Shown: positions 10,646 to 24,682, counted from the stretch's first letter. The stretch is DNA of 64,000 bases from Campylorhamphus procurvoides (GCA_013396655.1 WBMV01004353.1:1206418-1270417); one strand, 5' to 3'. The notes: generated from the sequence alone by a model not told the origin. Program-made: numbers and translations.

Positions 10646-12200
10646 GTCAGTTGTGGTCCCTGTGCCTGCAACCAGGGATAAAGTATTTGCACACTAGAGC
10701 AAAGCATTTGCATGTGCCTCTGGCTGCAACGTGGTCCCGCAAAGTCCTTCTGGCTGATAGAGCCTTGTCCTCCTGGCACATGGTGCTCAACCTGGCATGT
10801 CATCAAACAAGCCAAGGATTTGTCCTTGTGCCACCTCCTGGCATCTCTTCTGCAGAAACCTCACTGTAGTTTGGGATTGGAAATACCTGGCCATGCTCTG
10901 ACAGATTTTTCGTCTAAGCATCATGAAAGAGCAGGAAAGCTCTCCTGAATGTCCTGTTCCCACAGTGTTGTCACCCACCACCCAGCCGAGCTCACCAGCA
11001 CCACAGATGGGCAGCAGACTGTGGGCTGTAGAGCTGCACCTCCCACCTGGACTGGTCCCCACGGCCCCAAAACATCACCCACCACCCCAAAGGGAAGCAT
11101 GCTGGCAAGATAACCCCATGGAGAACTGTGTCCCCAGAGGCAACTGGGGTGGCATCCCAGCAGCACTGCAGTAAATCAGTGAGGGCTTTCCTCCCCCTCT
11201 GCTCTCATTTTCCAGGTGCCTTAAGCATCCCAGCACCGCATCCCTGCTGGGCTCACGAACTGTACTGTGCACCACCCTGCACCCAAAACCAGGCACGCTC
11301 CTGATTTCTCCCCTTACAAACCAAAACCTATACCCCACCTTACAAGTATCCCACTTTTTACCAAAACTTGTGAGGAAACCTACAACCCCTGTTCCCAAAC
11401 ATTGCTATTTTCACTCCAGGCAATGCCAAATCAGCCCAAAGAAACCGCAATTTTTACCTTAAGGTGTGGTGCAAGCCCGCGTCTCCTCTGGTGCTGGGGA
11501 TGGGATAAGTTGGCTGCCTGTGTTGGGATGCTCTGGGCTGTGTGCCCCAGCGTGGTCATGCAGGCATTTAACTTCTGGCCAGTGCCAGCCCCGGGCAGGG
11601 GGCAGCCAATGGCACCGGCGGGCAGCGCTGCCACGCATGGAGGTGTCACCGGGAACTGGCCTCCCACGCTTCCTCTGGCCTCCGCCAGGACGTCAGCCCT
11701 AAAAAAGCTCCCTGTGGTTGCAGGATGACGAGATGGGCTGGCAGTTAATGACTGACTTCACCGGCCCTGTGTTTTGACTGCTAAATTTGTTCCATTCACA
11801 CACTTCCCGCCATGACACACACAAACAACTACGGCGTCACCCACGCCAAGCCCTGGACCCTGTCCCAGGGGTGGCATCTTCCTAACCTGTGCCCTTGGGA
11901 GCAGCGTTTGCCCTGTGCCATGGACCAGGGTGCTGAAATCCACATGGGACCATTGACCAGCCAGGTCTCAGCCTTCTCCTGTACCTTGAGGCAGGAGCAC
12001 AAAACCACGCTAGAAAGGAGAGGACTTGTCTGTTTTGGTGCCCAGAGAGGCACTCATGAAAGGGAGAAGGGGAATACTAAAGGGAGGGGTATAGCAAGCA
12101 TCCCCACCCCTGCATGGAGAGAGTGTAGCACCCCAGCTCTCCTTACAGCTGCTGCACAGGGATGGGATGAGATCTCTGCTCCAGAAAACAAGGCAACATC

Positions 12201-12262
12201 ATGTGCACATGTGTATGTGCATGTATATGTACTTATGTATATGAACACATATACACATGCCG
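12201..12262. repeat. Degenerate TG/TA simple repeat
   Basis: Alternating purine-pyrimidine DNA built of TGTGCA, TGTATG and TATACAC units upstream of DMP1. It is a decayed microsatellite. Confidence 0.6.
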
Positions 12263-12580
12263 CATGTACCCCAGGGTTTCTTGGTGGCAGCATGGACCAC
12301 CTACTCCAAACAGGACCAAAAGACAGCAGTGCAGATGGATCCTCCTCACTCACAGGTACTTCAAGAGGGAGTTTGCAAACCTCCACGGGTGACAGTGTGA
12401 CCACAGCTCTCTGCCCAGGCAGCGCAGGACAAGACCAGCATGCCCTGGCCATAAGCTTGGCTTTTCCCTCTGCCCCAGCATGGGCAGAAGGAAGGCAACT
12501 TCCTTGCCTGTGTTTGGCCATTGCTAAATCCTTTGTGCCCGCAACAACACGCTCTGCTAACAGAAACAGGCCACATGTGC

Positions 12581-12659
12581 AAGCAGGTTGCTTTGGAGCA
12601 GGAAAGCAGGTTGCTTTGGAGCAGGAAAGCAGGTTGCTTTGGAGCAGGAAAGCAGGTTG
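12581..12659. repeat. 23-bp tandem repeat, about 3.4 copies
   Basis: Three identical consecutive copies of a 23-base unit (AAGCAGGTTGCTTTGGAGCA plus GGA) begin at 12581, 12604 and 12627, with a partial fourth from 12650. Perfect identity between copies suggests recent expansion. If DMP1 starts near 13.47 kb the array lies in its first intron. Confidence 0.95.
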
Positions 12660-13497
12660 TTCTGCCAGCTGGGCTCTCCCCACAGTCCCCTGCAATGTCT
12701 CCTTGGTGCAGGGTCCCAGATTCCCAGAGGTGAGGGCACAGGAGAACACAGAGAGGGCTCCAGGTTTACAGGGATCCAGAGGAGGTGCTGGTACCACAAA
12801 ATAAGTGACTGAAGGAAACCTGAGCAAGGTAAGCATTGAGTCAGGGCTCTGTAAACTGCAGGTTAATGGAATTTGCCTGGGATGTGCCATCTGTAGACAA
12901 CAGCATCCAGAGAGCATGCCTTGTGCTGTGACACCACCACAGCTGGACAGAGCATCTTGTGAAACCAGACATGTGAGTCTGCTGTTGTGGGTGCCTGCTT
13001 AACTTCATCCTCCAAAATCTCCCACCTTCTCCTTGCATCATTACCAGCCAGCAGACCATGCGTGTCTGCCCTATGAGGACTGAAAGGTGCTGTGTGTGAT
13101 GAGCATCTTCCTCCTGCTCTCCATGCAGGAAGGCCCCACTGCTTTCCCCACGGCCCCCCAGTCTCAAGATGGTCACCATCAAGCCGCTCACTCTCACTCA
13201 CACACACACCTCTGGCAGATGTTTTCCCTCTTCTTCCATACCTTACCCCTGCTGCAGATATCGTGGGATGTATTTTCCTTTTGACCTGTAACAAAATTAT
13301 ACCCCTTTCCCCAGCCAGATATGAGTTCATGTTGCCAACCTTTTTTAGGCACCTCCAACAATTACCATGTTTTGTTGTATTTTTTTTTCGTAACGTCAAA
13401 CCTGCATTTAACTCAGCCCCCAAAGACCTGGTCCTGCCTCACATCCAGATGCTGTCATGCAAGAAGGAGATAAACACCAAGCTGTGCGTATCCAGCT

Positions 13498-13506
13498 CTT
13501 TTATAA
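13498..13506 (-). promoter_or_regulatory. Candidate TATA box for DMP1 (TTATAAAAG)
   Basis: The minus strand reads TTATAAAAG, a strong TATA consensus, about 2.85 kb upstream of the DMP1 start codon. Transcription would begin near 13475 and make a noncoding first exon. A possible donor TGCAG|GTTTGA lies near 13405. Mammalian DMP1 also has a noncoding exon 1 separated from the signal-peptide exon by several kb. This is inferred from motif and position only. Confidence 0.35.
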
Positions 13507-16500
13507 CACAGGTCACCCACTGCCCCATCAGCCACCACTCCAAGGTCACCTCCCTCCCCTCCTAAAACACCCACAGCACCAGCACACCCAACAGTTCTCA
13601 CTGCCAGCACTCCAATGGGACCCAAGGTCCCTGCGATCTCCATTAGCCCTGACTCAAAAGACCAAGGTCTGTCCCCCAGATCCCTTCCAGAGATCATCCC
13701 ACAGCATCAGCTAGGCTGCCCAAGCCTGCGTTTTGCAAGGAAGGGAAACCCCAACCCACATATTATAACTTTCCAATTAGCCTAAAAAACCGCCAAAACA
13801 ACCAAACCCAAACCCCCCAGTAATATTAAGGATTATTGTTGTTACCTCAGAGGTGAGAAATGGACTGAGGGTGGGGGAAGAAGCTGTCTGATGGGTGTTT
13901 GAAATGCCACTGGGTGTTTTTCCAAGTCCTACTCTCTTGAGACAGTAGGTCCCTGGAGATGGCCATTATGGGAAGCAGCAGGCCAAGGAAGATGGGGGAA
14001 ACTTAGCCAGGTTAAAGCTGGCACCCTCAGGCTACCAGGGATGAGGTGGCCGAGTCAGAGATGAGAGGACTGGCAGAGCTGGTAAAAAGATGCAGGAATA
14101 TTACTTTTCTGTTTGAAAAGCTGGACTGCATAGTGTTCATAAGGACAGAGAAAAGAAATGAATGCAGACAGCAGGAGGGATTAGAGATGCCAAAACCAAG
14201 AGAGAAGTTGGCACTGCAGAGAGACAGCTGGCAGAGGAGGCACATAACAGCTACTCTCCTCCACTGGTTAAGACATCTCAGCATCAAAAACTCAAGAAAT
14301 TAATATTGTCTAAAAAAACCCACCGTTCCCTCTATTTTTTCCAGTCCAGGGTATTTTCATACTACTGATGTTGCTGGTGCACTTCTCTCCTGAATAGACT
14401 TAGAGGTGTTGACAGTAGCATCAAAAGGAAAAGGATCAGTGAATGAACTGGAGCAGGAAAGACTAGGATGAGAGCAGGACTCAAGGCACACATCCTTAGC
14501 CCTCTCCCAGACACTCAACACCAGCTCCCACCTTATGGTCAGACCCAAATCCAAAACCCTTTGCCAAGCATTTTCTGGTGATGCTACAATGCAGTGCTGA
14601 GGATTCAGCTGGGAGCAGGTGGGAAAAACCTGCCTCCTAAATATTGTTCCCCCCATAAGTGTCATGTTAGCACCTGGAATCATCTAGCATCCAATCCCAA
14701 GGGATTCATTCCCACAGTGCTCCTCTAAACAAGGGTGTTCAGCCTTGCAAACCAGACAGGTTCCTGAGTCACTGCCTGCTTTGCAGGGGGACAGAGCACA
14801 GCTGGTGGCTGCACGTGCAGGAGGGAGAAGCTGCCACTGTCTCCTCCACACTCAAAGCATCATTCCTATTACATGAAGCCTGAGTAAACATGGTCTGCAT
14901 TTCACAGCAGCATTAACATGACACATAATGCAGTCGCCAAGGATAGTATTTGGAGTGTTTGAAGAACAGCATGGATATTCCAACTCCCCCTAGGAGCAAG
15001 CCTCCAAGCTGCAAATGCTGTGATATGCAGCAGATGGAAGTTACCAGCGTGGTTGTCAGTGCGGAGGTGTGCACTAGCTTGGTTTATGCTAGGCCTTTAA
15101 AATTTGCTTCGTCTCCTCACTGGAAAAAAACATGTCATAGGAGGTGGTGTCCTGAAGCCCTGAATTACAGACACACACAGGGCCCACCCTCTGCACCAGA
15201 CCAACATCCCTCTCCCTTGGTCTCCTGATAGCACAGGGGTAGGATTGCTAACCCACCCTTCTGTGTCTATCACTGAGTTTCCTTTACAGCCAGAGAAAAC
15301 AAGCACTTTTAAGGAACTAACCATTTGTCCTATTTCAGGGACCTATTCCAGGATGAAATGTATCACAGACTGAAGTCTCTGTAACACTGCTGAAGGAAGG
15401 TGGCGACCATGCTGATCTTGTCTTACCAGCAACGTGCACCATGTCCTTTCCCAAAACATATGCAAGGTGAGCTCCTCTCTCTTCCCACCTCCTGTGCCAG
15501 CTGCACACTCCCTTCACTTCTATTTCTAGCATTTTTACACTGCCCTCCTCTGAGCAATGGGCTCCAGCAAAACCAGCATATCTCCTTGACAGTCTGTTGG
15601 GATGAAGGCTCACAGGTGTTGTACCTGTTCTGAGCTACTTTGGCTGCTTGGTGTTGCTGAGGCAAAATGCAAGGAGCAGTAATTGCTACTCACACTGTGC
15701 CCACTGCAGCTGGAACTTGTGGTTGGACAGGTACCTTGGGCCATCTCTGCCAAATGTATGTGACCAGGTTGTCAGGTCCTATAAATCTGTATTTATCAGT
15801 CAGCTTGGCTGAATTCACTAATTCTGTGAACAGAGTGCCCAGTTTCTGCCTGGCTACTGTCAGATCTAACATGTCTTTCTGCACACAGGGACTCCCACAG
15901 CTTTCTGCCCTCGGTCAAAATAAGGGCAGGGACAGACCCCTGGCTCTGCCTCACATCAGAGACAGTTTTGACATTGCTGGCACAACCACCAGGCAGCTCT
16001 AGTGCCACTGGGCTGTCAGTAGCTCAGCACTGACAGCAGTAATCATGGAAACAGTAATGGGTAGTTTCGGCTCCTAAAATCTCATTTAGAGTACAATGTC
16101 TTTTACAATCACTCCCTGCTTAGAATTCAGTCCCTTGGGAGGTGGGAGCAATACATATTTGTTAATCACAAGCTGGAAATAGAACAATAACAGAGCTTTA
16201 GTGTGGAAAGCTCTCTCCAGTCATCTCCATATGCCTGCCCCCACTCCAGTTGGAATTGCAGAGATCTGTGCCAGACACCCTCAAAGCAGCACGATGTCAG
16301 TGCTCTCAGGAAGCAAAATACAGCAATGATCTGGGGCCAGCTTTGTCCTCACATCAGCTGGGAGCTCGGGGTGACCTGCTCCAAACTGCAGATTGGACAT
16401 ATGGGCAGCTGTGCTGTGTGTGCCCATCAGAGGTGTGTGTGTCTGGTGAGTCACAGTATGCTGATTTCTTTCCCTTTCAGAAGGAAATGACTGATGGAAA

Positions 16501-17240
16501 TGATTGCATGAAACAGGCACTGCACGAATGCAAACAGGTAATGAGGAGGCACAGGCTGGCCAGAGTGGGCAGAGAGGTCAGGACAGGGTTGGCAGCTCGA
16601 GGGATGAAGACATCTGTATGGAGTGCCAGACCCTCCTCCTGGAGAGCGGTCAGCACTCCTCTGATTCCTGTACTGTCATTATGGCTCACTTGGTCTAAAT
16701 TTATTGCTGCTTGGTGTAGCTGGACAGGAAGCATTACCACAGTCCCCTGGGAGCCTAGAAAAGCTGGATAGACACCATCAACACAAAGAACAGAAGGCAG
16801 CTCCCAGTGTTTTCTCCACCAAGAGCTTCATCCCATGAAGATGCTGAGCAGCTGTGACCTGGGGCAGCCCCGCCTTCAGCCAGCCTTCTGGGTGGATGGA
16901 GTGCACAGCTCTGTCAGAGAACCCCCGCCACTGATTAACCCTGTCAGTGGAAAGCTAGCGCCATAGTCAAAGCATCATCTGTTATGACAAGGTTTACACA
17001 CTTCTTGCGGATGTGTCATGTACCAGGCCCCACTGGAAAGATGGTTATCAGATCCTTCGTCTGCTTAGAGTCATAAATACTATCTCCAAGTTCATTCAGT
17101 TTGCAATGACTCAAATTCCTGAAGTGCTTGAACTGAGATGTTCTCCCCTAATGCTGTCAACATGCTTTTCCTTAGTCTTACTCATATTTTTTTTAAATCA
17201 TCAAAATTCTCATAACTTTTTAAAAAATACCAATGAAGAA

Positions 17241-17392
17241 TAAAAAACCCACACACAAACCAAACTAAATACAAACAAAAACCCTAAAGAATAACCCCCC
17301 CCACAAAACAAAATAAAAACAAACAAAACCCCCCAAATAAACAAAACCCCACTACTAAAACCCAAGCAACCCAAAACACCCCACAAAGCCAG
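17241..17392. repeat. A/C-rich low-complexity tract
   Basis: About 150 bases composed almost only of A and C on the plus strand (AAACCC, ACAAAC, AAAACCCC units). The complementary strand is therefore G/T-rich. There is no fixed period and no coding content. Confidence 0.8.
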
Positions 17393-17745
17393 AGAACTCT
17401 CAACCAATACTAGGATAGAATATAAAGGCAAGACAGAAGATATTAAAATCTCTGGGACAGAAGAAGCACTTTCCAATAGTCAAGAAGACCCATTCCTTTA
17501 TATGTAAATTTCTTTTAGTAATTAGGAAGTAATTAAACCCTCATTGTTCAAAACCCAACCCAAGCCCACCTGAACTCACATCTTTTACAATATTCCATAT
17601 TGCATAAGCGTCTGTAGAATAAAAATCCCATAGAAGCTATTCTATTTTATACAGGAATCTACATGCTTATGCTAAACTGCTTTCAGTAAGAAGCAAGTAT
17701 TAAATCCAAGATGTTTCTTGGTTTTCCTTAGGACCTAAAAGGGTG

Positions 17746-17753
17746 TATAAATA
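17746..17753 (+). promoter_or_regulatory. Isolated TATA-like element (TATAAATA)
   Basis: A full TATAAATA with G/C-rich flanks on the plus strand, followed about 25-35 bases later by GGGCCGAGG and a purine-rich stretch. It could drive a noncoding first exon of SPARCL1 or a lncRNA, or occur by chance. No donor site close by decides the matter. Confidence 0.2.
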
Positions 17754-20700
17754 CTGGAGGGAGAGGTGGGCCGAGGTTAAGCAGTATAGCAGCATCTTGA
17801 ATACCAGAGGGACAAAGGAAAACCTGGAATTACTAACTGGAAATACTTTTCCTAGAAACAATACATGGGAATGTGGGTGACAAACCCATACAAGTGCTCA
17901 GCCAGCAGCCACAGCTCTGGTGTGCATTTCCCAGGGAGGCTGCACACAGCAGGCTGCCAGCGTGCTAAAAGGTAGCTCAGGAACATCACCCCAGCACCTG
18001 ACAGCAGCCACCCCCAATCCTGGGGCAGGAATCTGCATTTCTGCTCCACTTTCACTGCAATAGGAATTGAAACTTACTTCTTTTAAGACCTAGATTTATA
18101 AAATCTTCTACTTATTCCTCCAGTGATCAGTTTACTGAATCCAGATACCAGTTACAGGGCTGAAACAACCCTTCACTCTCAACACACCATGGTGTCTTGA
18201 ACACTCTTCCTTGTTTGATCTATTAATTAATAAAGACTTTTCCCCCCTACTTGTTCTTAGTACTTTCGTACCAATCAGTTTAAATGAGCAGCTGTAAATT
18301 GTAAATGACAGGTGGAAGTCTTACACAACAGACTAATTCTGCTGGACAAGTTTATTCACACTCTGTTAAACTTCCAGCTGAATTCAATGGTACACCTCAA
18401 AGGAGTTATGGATGTGTGATTGAACATGTTAATCTCAGCCTTCTGACTCAGGCTAGTTCCTCTTCACTATTCTTGCTGGAAACCCCTCTTGTCACTCCAC
18501 GCTTTTTTTCTGCATACTGAATGCCTAGAAAAATTCTGCACAGGAGATAATGAGCAGGAATCTTTAAAAAAATACTTGTAAGAAATGAATGCTGGATAAA
18601 CGCTGACCCTTGTGCACAGAATTCACAGTTTTGCATAACCAGAAACAAAGAAAAATATGTGAAAATATGCTTGATAGGCAAGCAGGGAAGACTGATGCAA
18701 ACAAATGCTATCAAGGTTTTGATAGCATTTCCCCAGCAGCTTCCCCCTGCTGTCTGGGGAAGCAGGGTCAAGAACTGCTGCCAGGTCCCAACCCGCATGG
18801 TCCCACAGCTGGGGCAGGAACACAACACTCCCTTCCAACCTCTTTTAGTAACGTCAGGGCTCAAGTTATTGACAAAAGCTTTCCTGAGGGTTTCTAATAT
18901 TTGTGACTCTTGAAATGCCTGAAAGCTCCAGCACTGCCTGCCTGCTCAAGTCACGTATGTAGATGCAAGGAGCCTGTGCTGCAGGAGCAGCCCTGCTCTG
19001 CCCACATGTAATTACATGGTACACTCCGTGGCTTTCTATGAGGAAGTGGCACCACCACCTCTGTCTTCCGCCAGGCATGTCTCCAGAAGCAGCCCAAGTG
19101 GGAATACTAAGCCATGAAAGGATTTCCTTTGTCTGCCCAAACGTGTGGGAGCAGGAGGATCCCTGGAAGTGTCACCCCAGCTTATGTGCCAGGGCATCCT
19201 TTGCCTTCAGAAGGGTCTTGGCATTCCTCATTAAAGAAATCAGGCCAGAATCACAAAAATTCATCTGTCTCACCCATAGTCCTCTCAGCATTGTGAGCTC
19301 AAGCACTTCACCATCCAGCCCACGTTTAAATCTCGCCCATGCCTACAACCATCATCTCTTCATATGACTAATGTGCTCCAGCAGGTAAGCTCTAATCTTT
19401 CCATTCCCTCCAGCTGAAAATAAATGGAATAAAGGGAGGTTTTGCATTGATTCACTTCCCCCTTTTTTTTCCTTTCAATGAAAACAAAGCCCAAAATAAA
19501 GCTAATGAGAGCTGGCTGCGCATTAAGACAAATGTTGCAGTCAAAGAGGCATCCTTAGAACCCACTCAGTTTCGTGATCTTTTCAGGAAAAGCCATTTCC
19601 CATTAGCAAACCCATGCTGGCTGAGTGCTGTACCAGGGCAGCCCTGGCCACGAGCTTTCTGCTGAGCTGGGCTGGGGACTGAGCCCAGGAATTGCTCTGT
19701 CTCAGCTTTTCCCATCCAGTGTGTGCTGTACAAGGTTTGTGATGACCATTTTTTTAGCTGACGAGGTGCTCATGGCCGTGATTCCAACACAGTAGCGCAG
19801 CATAGGGAAATGCTGGCACGATGGAGGTGTGGGATGCAGCACGGAGGGCACAGGCATGGGGAGAAGAGATGGGCATGTGCTGAGCCCTGCAGACCTCTGA
19901 GTGATGCTCAGCTCGCCAGCACTTGGGTTTGAGCTTCCAGCTTTAGGGGTAACAAAGAAACTTGCAAATATATAGCATTACTGAGAATGGTACATGCAGA
20001 AATATTCCAAACCATTCTTCTTTCCTTTTCTGTAGCTATTAGATCCTGGTGTAATGGCCACGGAATTCTTACCCTGCAATGTGTGGTGCTGCTGACAGGC
20101 TGTTTTTTAATGGCTGTGGACCTCAGGAAATGAATTTCCGCAGCAAGGCTGGCAACAGATCTTTGCAAGGTGGTGTTCAGTTTGCTCCCAGTTTGGGTGC
20201 TGCTTCCCTCTGAGCACAGGAAGACAGGCACTCATGCCCACACAGGGAGAAGGTACATCATCCCTCTCCTTCCCACCACCTCATCCTATGGCAGAACTAT
20301 AATTTGATTCCTCTCCCCTCAGCTATTTTTGGGTTTTCAGCACTGAAATTAGTATAACTCATTCAGACAGGAAGTTGTTGCTACAGCACTAGAGAAGGGT
20401 ACTTGGAAACGAATACCAGTCTTTGATTGAAAGATTGATGTCAAAAACCATTTTAATGAAACACACCAAAACAGACTTACAAAACGACCTATCAGAAGAA
20501 TGCGCTATTCCCTTACTCTCACTTCATTTAGGCAAGACGATAGAAACACTTTTATAACTGTACTGTGTAATTTACCAGGAGTTTCTGCAATGGCAAGGAA
20601 ATAATCAAAAACAGTTCTTTAAATAAAAGTAAATAGCAAGAAAATTAAATAAATAGAAATTGAAGTTTTACCACTTAAGAATCTCCAGAGTATATCCAGA

Positions 20701-22021
20701 CACAACCATCTGGACTCATCCAGGAGCCCCTCAATCAGAATGTAATTTGGCACCCATACAAAAGTGGTGAAGAGGAGCTGTATAAAAAATCCAAGGAATG
20801 ACTGGGGACCAGACACACACCTCAAACAGCTCAACTACATCGAGCCTTCTCTAAACCCAAACCTTTGACTCAAGGGGAAATGAGCCAATGTAAATGCCTT
20901 CTCTGCTTCTGGTGCTGAGGAGCAAGAGAGGACACCTTATGGCAAGATTGTTCCTCTCTCCTTGCTCCTCCCTTCCCAACAGAAGGGCCCTGAAAAGCAA
21001 ACTGCCTGCTTATTTCCCCTCCCAGCTCACCAGTCTCATTGCCCCTTTGTTCCCCTCTCCCCAACACAAATCCAGTGACCTGAGCCACCCCAAACAGGCA
21101 TTGGGACTGCAGTGAAGCCCACCAGCCACTCCAACACTGATGCTGCCTGAGTCCACAAGATATTTATTTCCCCTCAGTGCTCTTTTCCCTTCTTGTTTAG
21201 TAAATTTTGTTTTGAAATAAACATCTCTTCAAATACCTTTTCCACCAGAAAACAAAAATGTGCTGGGCGTGGATGGCCTTCTAAAACTGCTCCCATCAGG
21301 TAATTCACAAGTGGTATTTTTAAACTCTTCCCTCGCTGAACAGCAGACATTACACCCACCCACCCACAGACACACAGTCTTGGTCTTGGGAGAGGCTCTG
21401 AGCAGCGAGACATCACACACGCAGATGGCAGATTTGATAGGAGCCTGACCTTCATGCTGTCGCCAACAACACAGGCTCCTCAGTAGTTATTTCTATTTGA
21501 GGAACAGGCAATTGCACAAAGCTGAGGATGCACAGAGCAAGGGAAAAACCTGAGGGAAGAGCGAAGCAGTCACCCAGAGCAGAAGCTGGGGGCACAATGC
21601 CACACATCCCAAACCCTCCTGTGCCCTGTAGACCCCCAAGAGGAGCTGCCCACTGCAGGGCAATGCCTAGCTGCCCTTAGCCAAGACAAAATGCCCTGAA
21701 AGCTGCTGTCCCCAAGCTCCCAGCAGCAAGGGAATCTCCCATAAATGCTGACTTGGAGGCAGGGTAAGATGGGCCCGGGAGCCCAGCAGGGCTGGCTTAG
21801 CTATACAAATCCACAGCTGGGTTTTAGTGATTCCGGAACAAGAGTGAACCAGCATTAGAGCTGAAACAAGCCACTATGTGGAACAACAGCAGCAGAACTA
21901 AGATCAGATGGCAGGATGATACTCCATGTTAAGACCGTGCTGTTCCTGAATCAAAAAGGAACAGATTCATTGCAATATTGCAGTTCTTATGTCTCCTTAT
22001 GGACAAAGGCTTTGCTGCTTG

Positions 22022-22445
22022 TCACAGAATCAATTAGGTTGGAAAAGACCTCTGAGATCATTGAGTCCAACCTATCACCTCACATGACTTTGTCAACTAG
22101 ACCATTGCACTAAGTGCCACATTCAGTCTTTCCTTAAACATCTCCAGGGACGGTGACTCCACCACCTCCCTGGGCAGTCTTCACCCTTTCCGTGATGAAA
22201 TTCTTCCTAATGTCCAACCTAAATCTCCCCTGGCACAGCTTAGGACTGTATCCTTTCATTCTATGGCTTGTTGCCTGGAAGAAAAGGACAACTCCCATCT
22301 GGCTACATTTCAGGTGGTTGTAGAGAGTGCCAAGGTCATCACTGAACCTCCTCTTCTCCACATTAGAAAACCCCAATTCCCTCAGCCACTCCTGGTAAGA
22401 GTTGTGCATCAGACCCTTCACCCATTTCATTGCCCTTCTGTTATC
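22022..22445 (-). mobile_element. CR1 LINE 3' portion, reverse orientation
   Basis: The reverse-strand CR1 tail starts at CACAGAATCAATTAGGTTGG and continues through GGTGACTCCACCACCTCCCT, the TTCTTCCTAATGTCCAACCT motif and the lower 3' UTR. About 420 bases, 5' truncated. No reading frame remains. Confidence 0.93.
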
Positions 22446-24682
22446 ACTGAAGATCACTGTGCTTATTAAAAGACAGTCTCGACAAACACCTTCATGAATC
22501 TTGAGATGCTTTTTACATCAGGTTCCTCATCACAAGTGGATATGGCTTTTTTCTCCAGTTACTTTTGCTTCATGGTGTTCCCAAACAGCTGCAGAGCTGC
22601 TTAACATACCAGTCAGGTTCAAATTCCAATAAAATGGCACCCATCCATAGTATGAAATGTTTTACCCCTTTCCCTGAGAATTAAATCCATCTTCACAGTC
22701 AGAGTACTTAAGGCAAGTACTCAGCAGAACATGAGAAACAAGGAAGATGAGCCACAATATCTGACTCTACTCTGACAGCAGACTCCACTGCAGAAATGTC
22801 TGCTGCTGTGTGATGCTTCCCTAAAGCCTCTGGCTGCACTGCGTGTCTGAAATGATTAAGTGAAATAACCACCTGCTCTTGGGCCACATGTGGAGATTGC
22901 ACAACCTGTGCACCATGAGTGCTTTCAGCAGGCTTGTCTTAAAATGCTCACGCTGAACCTCTGTCTTTATGTCCCTCTATTAAAGAAAATGCACACTTGA
23001 ATAATACAGCAAGACAAAGCAAGGTTCAGGTACAGATAAGATCTTTCCAGATTTGAGCTATGTGTACCTCTTGCTGGCTTAAGGACTCTTCCTGCTCTTT
23101 TTACCTTCCTCTTTTTAAGAATTTGGTCTACAAAATGGTTTGAACAATATAGACTATTAGCTGAGTCTGTCTGGCTGAAGGGCAAAAATAGCCATCCCTC
23201 AGTCTGAGCTTTAAAATAGCTACTCCCCAACGGGACTCAAATGTTCCCCGGCTGGGAAAGATGTTTGTTTCTCACCCTCTTTTTTAAACATTTAATTTCA
23301 ACTTATGTAGGCACTGTGGTCAAACACGACACAGCCCAGCACAGCAGCTCACAGGAGACAGGATGGGAGTCTCTAATACACTACCTGCATCACGCCTAGG
23401 AAGACAAAGCCTGATATAGCAGCAGCACACAGGCAGTCTTGTTGGAGCCTTGGCCTGTTTTGGAGACAGTTCCCAAACACCCTAAGTGCTACTCGTGTCC
23501 ATACATTCAGGAGATGAGAGTCCTGGCTGGTACTTGTTCTCTTCTCAGGCATCATGGAAATCATAGACAGAAATTCATTCAGTACAGCATACTGGGTTTT
23601 GACAAATTGAGATTTCTGAAGGATTGGAAAACGCCATGTAATAAAATAAAGGAATTGTACTGTGCAAGTAGACAGAACTACTGCTATATGGAATAAAATA
23701 CTGATGACGGGGGGCTTCTGGATTAGTGTAAAAGATAAACTGTGAAACTATGTAGTCTGTATGGCTCTTCAATCTGTTTTCAGATGCTGAACTGACCAAG
23801 TAACAGGCTAAAAGAACACATAGGAGAACTTTTAACTTAGTGGCTCCATGATTTTTTCAAATTTTTTAATGATAAGCCACACTTTGTTGAGATTTTTCAC
23901 TAAAAAACCTCTTAGGAGATAACTCACTTTCAAAATATTCATCAGCAGCTCACATGCATTTATTACGCACCAGAGGTGGTTACTAATCTCGAAAGGACTC
24001 AGGGCATTGCTGATATCTCATTGAGAAGGGCAACCTCTAGACCAAAAAAGCTGTGCCAAAATTTAGTGTAAAAATTTCAGTCCAAATTCAGCACAAGGAG
24101 CCTCCAGAAGGCAGTTGAGTTTTCTTTCTTTTGAGATAAAAGAGAAGAAAGGAGTAATTTAATATCATTACTTTGTCCAGAGGGTGTAATACATATTCAC
24201 GTATGTAAACACATATGTATTATGTATGCTATAATTATCAGTGATTTATTATAAGTAGATAAATTAATTTAGAAATAAATCTATACAAAAATACTTGGGC
24301 AAACTTCCTTATCAGAACCTCTATCATAAGACACCTAAAGAGCCCCAACTGGCCATACACTGATATTCCCCTGCCTCCCCAGGATAAGGCACAGAAAACC
24401 CCTCAAAGTACTCCTGCGGCGTGGCACAAATGAACAGAGCTGGTCCAAGGCACCAGCTCCCTCCTACCCCCAACAGTGTCTCCAATCAGTTTTTCTACCT
24501 GGCTAACTCATAAGAAAACTAAACTCCCCATGAAATGTCTCTCTGGTCCACATGAACCCTATCAATTATTTCCAATAGGAAAGGACAAGCAGTACGTGCC
24601 AGCATTTCCAGTGGCAGTGGCTACAGGCTGTGACCTTTTGAGAATATAAATTATTTATATAGTTATCTAAGTGAGGGCCAGG

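Noticed and set aside
11812..12917. 330- and 287-codon frames on opposite strands
   Set aside because: They overlap completely, span the 23-bp tandem repeat and a TG microsatellite, and have no family features or splice structure.
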